Shown here one piece after another: positions 1-4,885 of a DNA stretch of 5,125 bases. A program made the translations under genes and the position numbers. Below the pieces are notes generated by a model, which saw only the letters and a program-made list of their open reading frames with translations, did not search any database and had not been told where the DNA came from. How positions within the stretch are numbered: the first letter of the stretch is position 1; each line of letters begins with the position of its first letter. The stretch is from JBGTLU01 sp041743935 (GTDB taxonomy: Bacteria; Bacteroidota; Bacteroidia; Sphingobacteriales; Sphingobacteriaceae), in NCBI GenBank assembly GCA_041743935.1, contig JBGTLU010000017.1:1-5125 (forward strand), given 5' to 3'.

Positions 1-2
1 TA

Positions 3-143
3 CTTTCTAATTTAGAGAGCATAAATGCAGTTCTAATTAATCAAGGTATAGAACAACCCATAAGGTTGAAGCAACTCAATCAAATAGCTATAACACAGAT
101 GAAATCTCTAGTTGCTAACAAACACATAAAGAAACTAAAATAA
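3..143 (+). CDS. C-terminal end of an unidentified protein (5' end outside window)
   Basis: This reading frame is open from the left edge and ends at the TAA at 141-143, giving the last 46 residues of a protein whose start lies outside the window. The tail contains SNLESINAVLINQG and LKQLNQIAITQMKSL and ends in a lysine-rich stretch (KHIKKLK). It looks mostly helical, with no membrane segment. The pattern of a 'NLE.lNa.lI.qG' helix followed by 'rL..LNqiAi.QMk.L' resembles, from memory, the C-terminus of KilA-N-type DNA-binding proteins in Bacteroidota, but 46 residues are too few to be sure. No other frame is open here, and codon use looks genuine (frequent AAA, AAT and ATA, normal stop). It is 406 bp from hsdM, with degraded sequence between, so it is probably not part of the restriction operon. 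The coding call is fairly safe; the family is only a guess. Confidence 0.55.
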   Translation, partial: LSNLESINAVLINQGIEQPIRLKQLNQIAITQMKSLVANKHIKKLK

Positions 144-145
144 GT

Positions 146-286
146 TTAACTAAAAAAGAATTTTCCAACTACATTAAGCAGTTCAATTTTCGTGAACTGT
201 TTAATGATATGGGCTGGAACAATGATAAAACATCGCAGCCAATTGTTGTAGACAACGAAACCTACACTTTGCTGCACCTGCTCTAA
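146..286 (+). pseudogene. Remnant of a gene N-terminus, no start codon, truncated
   Basis: This frame reads LTKKEFSNYIKQFNFRELF followed by NDMGWNNDKTSQPIVVDNE and TYTLLHLL, then TAA at 284-286. The 'eF.nYIkqFNFreLFn.mGW.n' pattern, then a short acidic strand, resembles the extreme N-terminus of large Bacteroidota restriction or helicase-type proteins (Eco57I-like methylase/nuclease polypeptides). That is recalled similarity, not a search result. The frame has no ATG, GTG or TTG before the conserved-looking part: it is open only back to 119, and the first ATG (209) lies inside it. Similarity seems to break down near position 270. The best reading is a piece of a larger gene that has lost its start and everything after about 45 codons. 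A 14-bp inverted repeat lies within it. It could instead be chance open sequence, but the amino acid composition looks protein-like. Confidence 0.4.
172..206. repeat. 14-bp inverted repeat with 7-nt loop
   Basis: CATTAAGCAGTTCA (172-185) pairs with TGAACTGTTTAATG (193-206) around the loop ATTTTCG. Thirteen of 14 pairs are Watson-Crick and the other (178/200) is G-T. It lies 29 nt after the stop of the leftmost gene. A U-rich tract does not follow on the plus strand. On the minus strand a T-run comes only after several other bases, so a standard intrinsic terminator is not supported. It sits inside a stretch that appears to have once encoded YIKQFNFRELFND, so part of the symmetry may come from coding constraint. 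A transcript from this region should fold into a stable stem. Confidence 0.6.
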
Positions 287-353
287 CCCTGCTCACAAGC
301 CCACCAAAATGTTCCCGGTTTTAAAAGAAAAGTACTACATTTAGACCTCCCCC

Positions 354-449
354 ATGAATTTTACTGAATTAAATGTAATGGCACTAAAAAAAATAGATGC
401 TTTAACATTGGATTTGTTAAGACCTAAAAGAAGACACAGCCAACAATGA
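354..449 (+). other. 31-codon open frame, probably a gene fragment
   Basis: This frame runs from ATG at 354 to TGA at 447-449. Its peptide includes MNFTELNVMALKKIDALTL, then DLLRPKRRHSQQ. The first 25 residues look protein-like and helical, while the basic tail (RPKRRHSQQ) looks like out-of-frame reading. The +1 frame picks up an acidic protein-like stretch (DLKEDTANNDQTAKS) exactly where this tail begins, which suggests a frameshift near 421-430. The ATG is preceded by CCTCCCCC with no A/G-rich leader, so translation from it is doubtful. I do not recognise the family. It is more likely a relic than a small functional gene. Confidence 0.25.
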
Positions 450-482
450 TCAGACCGCAAAATCAAAAGAGCCATTTTTTGC

Positions 483-500
483 TCCCGATGGCTATCGGGA
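483..500. repeat. 18-base near-palindrome TCCCGATGGCTATCGGGA
   Basis: TCCCGAT (483-489) and ATCGGGA (494-500) are perfect inverted repeats around GGCT. The whole 18-mer is one base from the perfect palindrome with AGCT at its centre. It is GC-rich against an AT-rich background and lies 50 bp before hsdM. I recall CCCGATAGCTATCGGG-type palindromes being scattered through many Bacteroidota genomes, which would make this a dispersed element rather than an operator specific to hsdM. That is memory and needs a genome count. No T-tract follows, so it is not a typical terminator. Confidence 0.5.
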
Positions 501-549
501 CACCGACAAGAATGATAACTTTACGAATTGATAAAAACAGAGATAAATA

Positions 550-2004
550 ATGTTCGAACAAACTTTTAAAAATATTGACGATATACTTCACAAAGACGCA
601 GGTTGCGGCAGTGAATTAGACTATGTGGAGCAAACCTCTTGGATTTTGTTTCTCAAATATTTGGACGACTTGGAGAAAGACCGAGCCACAGCAGCCGAAC
701 TCACAGGCAAGACTTACACGCCTATTATTGACAAAGATTACCAATGGACAGTTTGGGCAATGCCAAAAGGCAATGACGGAAAACTCGACCACCACAAAGC
801 CCTGACAGGTGACGACCTCTCCGACTTTGTGAACAATAAACTCTTTCCTTACCTCAAAAAGTTTAAGTTGAGTGCCGAAAGTGCAGACACTATAGAATAC
901 AAGATTGGCGAGATTTTCAGCGAACTGAAAAACCGCATACAAAGCGGCTACAATTTGCGTGAAGTGATTAACCGCATTGACGAATTGCGTTTTAGAACCC
1001 ACGCAGAGAAACACGAAATGAGCCACTTGTATGAAGACAAAATCAAAAATATGGGCAATGCAGGGCGAAACGGTGGCGAATATTATACTCCCCGACCGCT
1101 CATTACCACCATTGTAAAAGTAGTTGCCCCAAAAATAGGCGACAAAATTTATGACGGTGCAGTAGGCAGTGCGGGCTTCCTTTGCGAAGCGTTCGACTAC
1201 TTGCGAAATAGCAAATCACTTTCTACCAAAGAAACCGAGATACTTCAAAAACGCACCTTTTACGGCAAAGAGAAAAAATCATTGGCGTATATCATTGGCA
1301 TAATGAATATGATTTTGCACGGTGTGGAAGCTCCCAATATTATACACACCAACACGCTTGCCGAAAACCTTGCAGACATACAGGAAAAAGACCGCTATGA
1401 TGTGGTGCTTGCCAATCCGCCTTTTGGTGGAAAGGAACGTGCCGAAGTGCAACAAAACTTTCCGATTAAAACAGGCGAAACCGCTTCACTCTTTTTACAG
1501 CACTTTATTAAAATTTTGAAAGCAGGTGGCAAGGCAGGTGTGGTTATTAAAAACACTTTTTTGAGCAATACCGACAATGCCACAGTTGCCATACGCAAAA
1601 CCTTGTTGGAAAATTGCAACCTGCATACCGTGTTAGATTTGCCGGGCGGAACATTTACCGGTGCAGGTGTAAAAACCGTAGTGTTGTTTTTTGAAAAAGG
1701 CAAAGCCACTCAAAAGGTTTGGTTTTACTCGCTGAACCTCGACCGCAATTTGGGCAAGACCAACCCACTCAATGAAAACGATTTGGCAGAATTTGTAGAA
1801 TTACAAAAAACCTTTGCCGAAAGCGAAAACTCTTGGACGGTAAACATAAAAGACATAGACCAAAGCACCTTTGATTTGAGCGTAAAAAACCCGAACAAAA
1901 AAGAAGAAGCTGCCCTACGCCAACCACAAGCCATTTTAGAAGAAATGAAAGCTTTGGATGAAGAAAGTGCAGAAATTTTAAACTCAATTTTGGAACTAAT
2001 ATGA
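550..2004 (+). CDS. hsdM: Type I restriction-modification system DNA methyltransferase subunit HsdM
   Basis: HsdM is the modification subunit of a type I enzyme. With HsdS it should transfer a methyl group from S-adenosylmethionine to the N6 of adenine in a bipartite site, and with HsdR it forms the restriction complex. The 484-residue length is normal for the family. The N-terminal helical HsdM_N part spans about residues 1-150 (FKNIDDILHKDAGCGSELDY, then WILFLKYLDDLE). The methylase domain follows: GEYYTPRPL at 176-184, SAM-binding motif I DGAVGSAGFL at 202-211, YGKEKKSLAYIIGIMNM, and catalytic NPPF at 289-292. The C-terminus (about 440-484) is helical and probably contacts HsdS. Motif I is unusual: most HsdM proteins read DPxxGSGGFL, whereas here P is G and GG is AG; the key D and first G remain. 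ATG 550 is the first start after in-frame stops at 529, 532 and 544. The leader is A-rich without a clear Shine-Dalgarno. The last 4 bases overlap hsdS (ATGA). Confidence 0.96.
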   Translation: MFEQTFKNIDDILHKDAGCGSELDYVEQTSWILFLKYLDDLEKDRATAAELTGKTYTPIIDKDYQWTVWAMPKGNDGKLDHHKALTGDDLSDFVNNKLFPYLKKFKLSAESADTIEYKIGEIFSELKNRIQSGYNLREVINRIDELRFRTHAEKHEMSHLYEDKIKNMGNAGRNGGEYYTPRPLITTIVKVVAPKIGDKIYDGAVGSAGFLCEAFDYLRNSKSLSTKETEILQKRTFYGKEKKSLAYIIGIMNMILHGVEAPNIIHTNTLAENLADIQEKDRYDVVLANPPFGGKERAEVQQNFPIKTGETASLFLQHFIKILKAGGKAGVVIKNTFLSNTDNATVAIRKTLLENCNLHTVLDLPGGTFTGAGVKTVVLFFEKGKATQKVWFYSLNLDRNLGKTNPLNENDLAEFVELQKTFAESENSWTVNIKDIDQSTFDLSVKNPNKKEEAALRQPQAILEEMKALDEESAEILNSILELI

Positions 2005-3158
2005 AAGAGAAATTGGGCTTGCCAAAAGGTTGGGAAATAAAAACAATCGGTGATGTTTGCGTAAGTGCATCTTCAAATGTATCGCAAAATAAATTAACGG
2101 ATGATGAAGGCGATTACCCAATTTATGGAGCAAGTGGATTGATTAAAAAAGTAAGTTTCTATCATCAAGACAAACCGTATCTGTCAATTGTAAAAGATGG
2201 TTCAGGATTTGGTAGAATTACAAAAATGGATGCTTACACGTCTGTAATTGGAACTTTGCAATACATTTTACCGAAAGAAAATATTGATTTAGATTACCTG
2301 AACTATTCTTTGATGTCCGTTGATTTCAAAAAATATGTTTCAGGCGCAGCTATTCCGCATATCTATTTTAAAGATTACAAGAATGAATCATTCTTGTGGA
2401 TGCCTCTCCCCGAACAACAACACATAGTTTCCATCTTAGATGAAGCCTTTGCCGCCATAGCCAAGGCAAAAGCCAATGCCGAACAAAATCTTAAAAACGC
2501 GAAGGAGCTTTTTGAGAGTTATTTGCAGGGGGTCTTTGAAAGTAAGGGTGAAGGTTGGGAAGAGAAAACTCTTGGAGAAATATCTTTTGTTAAAAGTGGA
2601 GGAACACCTTTGAGGCACAAAACTGAATATTGGAGTGGAGATATAGCTTGGTATTCATCAGGTGAGTTGAATGATCTTTACACAACTAATCCTGAAAGAC
2701 ACATCAACGAATTAGCTATAGAAAATTCTAATGCTAAATTATTTCCGAATGGTTCATTGCTAATTGGAATGTACGATACAGCCGCTTTGAAGATGTCTAT
2801 ATTAGACAGAGATGGAACTTTTAATCAGGCTATTGCAGGTGTAAAGCCAAATCCGAAAATTGATTTGATTTTTATCCTTCACGCAATTAATGCCATTAAA
2901 CCCGAAATTTTAAATTTAAGACGAGGTGTTCGTCAGAAAAATTTGAGTTTAGAGAAAATCAAGAATGTTCCAATTGCACTTCCACCACTCAAAGTACAAA
3001 AAGCCATCGTCCACCAATTAGATGTCTTCCGAACAGAAACACAAAAGTTGGAAAATGTATATCAAAAGAAAATTACTGATTTGGAAGAGTTGAAAAAATC
3101 TATTTTGCAGAAGGCATTTGCGGGAGAATTGAAAACTGAAAAAGCATTGGTCATATGA
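2001..3158 (+). CDS. hsdS: Type I restriction-modification system specificity subunit HsdS
   Basis: HsdS recognises the bipartite DNA target and anchors two HsdM and two HsdR subunits. The 385 residues show the classic two-half layout. TRD1 covers about 8-135 (opening PKGWEIKTIGDVC, with YPIYGASGLI at 39-48). The first conserved helix spans about 136-180 (LPEQQHIVSILDEAFAAI onward). TRD2 covers about 184-325 (opening GWEEKTLGEISFVKSGGTP). The second conserved helix spans about 327-375 (LPPLKVQKAIVHQLDVF, then LEELKKSILQKAFAGEL). The repeated 'LP...Q..IV..LD.....' pattern before each helix marks the pseudo-symmetric halves, and the helices should pair as an antiparallel coiled coil that sets the spacer between half-sites. 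By hand count TRD1 DNA (2041-2400) is about 33% GC and sampled TRD2 lines are similar, against about 45% for the first helix (2401-2540), which fits exchange of recognition domains. The target sequence cannot be read from the protein. The gene overlaps hsdM and tcmP by 4 nt each. Confidence 0.95.
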   Translation: MKEKLGLPKGWEIKTIGDVCVSASSNVSQNKLTDDEGDYPIYGASGLIKKVSFYHQDKPYLSIVKDGSGFGRITKMDAYTSVIGTLQYILPKENIDLDYLNYSLMSVDFKKYVSGAAIPHIYFKDYKNESFLWMPLPEQQHIVSILDEAFAAIAKAKANAEQNLKNAKELFESYLQGVFESKGEGWEEKTLGEISFVKSGGTPLRHKTEYWSGDIAWYSSGELNDLYTTNPERHINELAIENSNAKLFPNGSLLIGMYDTAALKMSILDRDGTFNQAIAGVKPNPKIDLIFILHAINAIKPEILNLRRGVRQKNLSLEKIKNVPIALPPLKVQKAIVHQLDVFRTETQKLENVYQKKITDLEELKKSILQKAFAGELKTEKALVI

Positions 3159-4045
3159 GTTGGAACGAAAAGAACACATTAAACGAGCTACCCGGTGAAT
3201 GGGGCGGACCCTGGACAGAGAAGAAATTAGAAGCCTTTTCAAAATACGTGTGGTCTTACCTTACCATTATGAAGAAGTTTCCGTATTGGAAGACCATCTA
3301 CTTTGATGGTTTTGCTGGCAGCGGAACACGAGAAAAACAGGTAAACGCTGACCTGATGCAACAACTAAAAATCACCGAAGAACAAGAACGAATTTACAAA
3401 GGGGCAGCCGAGAGAGTGTTGGGGCTTCAGGACTTGGGCTTTGATTTTTATTACTTCATTGATAAGAAAGAAACCTCCCTCAATAACTTAAAATCGAAAT
3501 TAGATGAGAAGTTTCATGATAAAACAATCGTTTACAGGTCGGGAGATGCTAACCATCAAATTACGGAACTTGCCAAAGCATTAAAAACAAAAGATTATGC
3601 AGCATTGGTTTTTCTTGACCCATTCGGAATGCAGATAGATTGGAATTCAATTGCAGAACTGAAAGACTCCCGTTCAGACGTTTGGATTTTAGTGCCAACA
3701 GGCGTTATTGTAAATCGTTTGTTAGACAGAAAAGGCAAATTGGAGTTCAGCGACAAACTGCAATCATTTTTCGGATTACCCATTGAAGAGATAAAAGCCC
3801 ATTTTTACAAAGAGAATAAAGTGCAAACACTTTTCGGGGAAGAAGAAATTATAACCAAAGTCTCACAACCAATCGAAAAAATTGCCCGATTATATGCAGA
3901 ACGAATGAAGACAATTTGGAAACACGTAACGGATGAACCACTGGTATTGAAAAACAGGAGTGGCTCCCCGATTTTTCATTTTGTATTTGCATCAAATAAC
4001 GAAAACGCTAAAAAGATTGCTAAACAAATAATTCAAAACATTTAA
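3155..4045 (+). CDS. tcmP: Three-Cys-motif partner protein TcmP family
   Basis: This 296-residue protein matches the TcmP family, named because it is regularly encoded beside a three-cysteine protein, as here. Seen directly: WTEKKLEAFSKYVWSYLTIM at 20-39; the glycine-rich loop YFDGFAGSGT at 49-58; FIDKK at 101-105; GDAN at 130-133; LDPFGMQIDW at 154-163; PTGVIVNRLL at 181-190; and a C-terminal segment RSGSPIFHFVFASNN at 268-282. Their order resembles a Rossmann SAM-dependent methyltransferase: motif I DGFAGSG, an acidic motif II (D103), then a motif IV-like DPFG. It lacks the NPPY/DPPY of N6-adenine enzymes, so the substrate cannot be named and methyl transfer is inference. There is no signal peptide or membrane segment. 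Its start overlaps the hsdS stop (ATGA) and the next gene begins 3 nt after its stop, so it should be co-translated with both. Family confidence is high; function is unknown to me. Confidence 0.85.
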   Translation: MSWNEKNTLNELPGEWGGPWTEKKLEAFSKYVWSYLTIMKKFPYWKTIYFDGFAGSGTREKQVNADLMQQLKITEEQERIYKGAAERVLGLQDLGFDFYYFIDKKETSLNNLKSKLDEKFHDKTIVYRSGDANHQITELAKALKTKDYAALVFLDPFGMQIDWNSIAELKDSRSDVWILVPTGVIVNRLLDRKGKLEFSDKLQSFFGLPIEEIKAHFYKENKVQTLFGEEEIITKVSQPIEKIARLYAERMKTIWKHVTDEPLVLKNRSGSPIFHFVFASNNENAKKIAKQIIQNI

Positions 4046-4048
4046 CCT

Positions 4049-4774
4049 ATGGCACAATCAAGCATAGAATGGACAGAAATGACTTGGAACCCCACAACGG
4101 GTTGCGATAAAATTTCGGCAGGTTGCAAATTCTGCTATGCCGAAGTAATGGCAAAACGGCTAAAAGCAATGGGCGTTGAAAAATATGCCAATGGTTTTAA
4201 GTTGGCAATTCACGAAGATGAATTGAAGACTCCTTACACTTGGAAGAAGTCGAAAATGGTATTTGTCAATTCAATGAGCGATTTGTTTCATAAAGATGTT
4301 CCGATTGAGTTTATACAAAAAGTGTTCAGAGTAATGAAAGAAAATCCACAACACGTTTTTCAGATTTTAACTAAACGGGCAGATTTGCTTTTGTACTATG
4401 ATAAAGAAGGCCTGTTGGAGTGGACACATAACATTTGGATGGGTGTTTCAATAGAGAGTAAAACCTTTATGAACAGAGTTGATCTATTACGACAAACCAA
4501 TGCGCGAACAAAGTTTTTAAGCTGCGAGCCGTTAATCGGTCCCTTACCCAACTTGAATTTAAAAGGAATTGATTGGGTGATAGTAGGCGGTGAAAGTGGG
4601 AGAACACCACGCCCAATGAAAAAAGAATGGGTTTTAGAAATTAAGGAGCAATGTAAACAATCAGATGTATCCTTCTTTTTCAAACAATGGGGCGGAACTA
4701 ACAAAAAGAAAACGGGCAATCTACTAGATGGAAAAAAGTATTTGGAAATGCCGGAATTATTAGAATCCTATTGA
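4049..4774 (+). CDS. DUF5131 / phage Gp37-Gp68 family three-cysteine-motif protein
   Basis: This 241-residue protein belongs to the DUF5131 family (Pfam PF07505, formerly Gp37_Gp68), known from phages and bacteria. The N-terminus has the family signature IEWTEMTWNPTTGC, then C19-x6-C26-x2-C29 followed by YAE. Further landmarks are FVNSMSDLFH (72-81), ILTKR (106-110), IWMGVSIES (129-137), FLSCEPLIGPL (156-166), DWVIVGGESG (175-184), RPM (188-190) and FFFKQWGG (209-216). Three clustered cysteines before an aromatic residue recall radical-SAM proteins, but the spacing differs from CxxxCxxC. A metal or 4Fe-4S centre is plausible but not shown. The repeated beta-strand/loop pattern (FVNSMSDLF, GVSIES, LSCEPL, IVGGESG) would suit a barrel-like fold. 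All key motifs and a normal-looking length are present, so the gene seems intact. It starts 3 nt after tcmP. The two genes recur as a pair, and here they sit between hsdS and hsdR. The activity is unknown to me. Confidence 0.9.
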   Translation: MAQSSIEWTEMTWNPTTGCDKISAGCKFCYAEVMAKRLKAMGVEKYANGFKLAIHEDELKTPYTWKKSKMVFVNSMSDLFHKDVPIEFIQKVFRVMKENPQHVFQILTKRADLLLYYDKEGLLEWTHNIWMGVSIESKTFMNRVDLLRQTNARTKFLSCEPLIGPLPNLNLKGIDWVIVGGESGRTPRPMKKEWVLEIKEQCKQSDVSFFFKQWGGTNKKKTGNLLDGKKYLEMPELLESY

Positions 4775-4885
4775 GTAAAACCTGCAAGAAAATCAATAAA
4801 TGCTCAATAGAAATCAATAAAATATGCTAGGTACATGCCATTTTGGGCATAAAATCATATTTGATAGTCATTTTATAAAGAAATT
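4775..4885 (+). promoter_or_regulatory. Intergenic leader before hsdR, possible separate control region
   Basis: The other junctions in the locus are 4-nt overlaps or a 3-nt gap, so this 111-bp space stands out. It is very AT-rich. It contains two direct copies of AAATCAATAAA (4790-4800 and 4811-4821) and a short hairpin ATGCC-ATTTTG-GGCAT (4835-4850). The closest match to a Bacteroidota -7 box is CATATTTG at 4856-4863 (one mismatch to TAnnTTTG), without a properly spaced -33 TTTG. The hairpin has only 5 pairs and no T-tract, so termination is unlikely. The leader AAAGAAATT before the hsdR ATG is the probable ribosome landing site. Separate expression of hsdR is a reasonable inference because delaying the nuclease protects unmodified host DNA, but the promoter is not demonstrated. 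Confidence 0.35.
4790..4821. repeat. Two 11-bp direct repeats AAATCAATAAA, 21-bp pitch
   Basis: AAATCAATAAA occurs at 4790-4800 and again at 4811-4821. Both copies are preceded by GA or AGA context and followed within a few bases by TGCT (4801-4804 and 4825-4828). The start-to-start distance of 21 bp is two DNA turns, which would place both copies on the same face of the helix, as in tandem operator sites. Low-complexity AT-rich sequence also makes such repeats by chance, so an operator role is only a possibility. Confidence 0.45.

Larger units (their letters stand above)
287..549. other. Gene-free leader of the restriction operon with broken coding traces
   Basis: No intact gene is visible on either strand. 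Short open stretches appear in different frames. One, open from 252, contains KMFPVLKEKYYI and stops at 342-344. Another, at 354-449, would give a 31-residue peptide containing NFTELNVMALKKIDALTLDL. A third, at 421-531, has no start codon and contains EPFFAPDGYRDTDKNDNFTN. The frame changes between neighbouring protein-like pieces suggest decayed gene fragments rather than a regulatory region built from scratch. In the hsdM frame, stops occur at 529-531, 532-534 and 544-546, so hsdM cannot start further upstream. I found no convincing Bacteroidota promoter (TTTG, about 19 bp, TAnnTTTG). The hsdM promoter should be in or before this region but cannot be placed. Confidence 0.5.

Noticed and set aside
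516..523. TAACTTTA as a Bacteroidota -7 promoter box for hsdM
   Set aside because: It matches TAnnTTTG except for the last base, but the nearest upstream TTTG (478-481) is 34 bp away, too far for a -33 element.
616..1026. Minus-strand open frame of 136 codons opposite hsdM
   Set aside because: It lies wholly inside a well-supported hsdM on the other strand, shows no recognisable motif and has Cys/Phe/Val-rich composition typical of an antisense shadow. The same applies to the minus-strand frames at 1395-1709, 1725-1934, 1769-1987, 3018-3242, 3595-3783 and 4396-4719.
1322..1519. Plus-strand open frames at 1322-1519 and 623-805 within hsdM
   Set aside because: Both are out-of-frame shadows of the methyltransferase gene, without plausible starts or domain-like composition.
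4835..4850. ATGCC/GGCAT hairpin as an intrinsic terminator after the DUF5131 gene
   Set aside because: The stem has only 5 pairs and is followed by AAAATCATAT rather than a T-run.
4856..4863. CATATTTG as a -7 promoter box for hsdR
   Set aside because: It is one mismatch from TAnnTTTG, but the only nearby TTTG (4842-4845) is 10 bp upstream, too close. It is kept only as a weak possibility in the intergenic entry.
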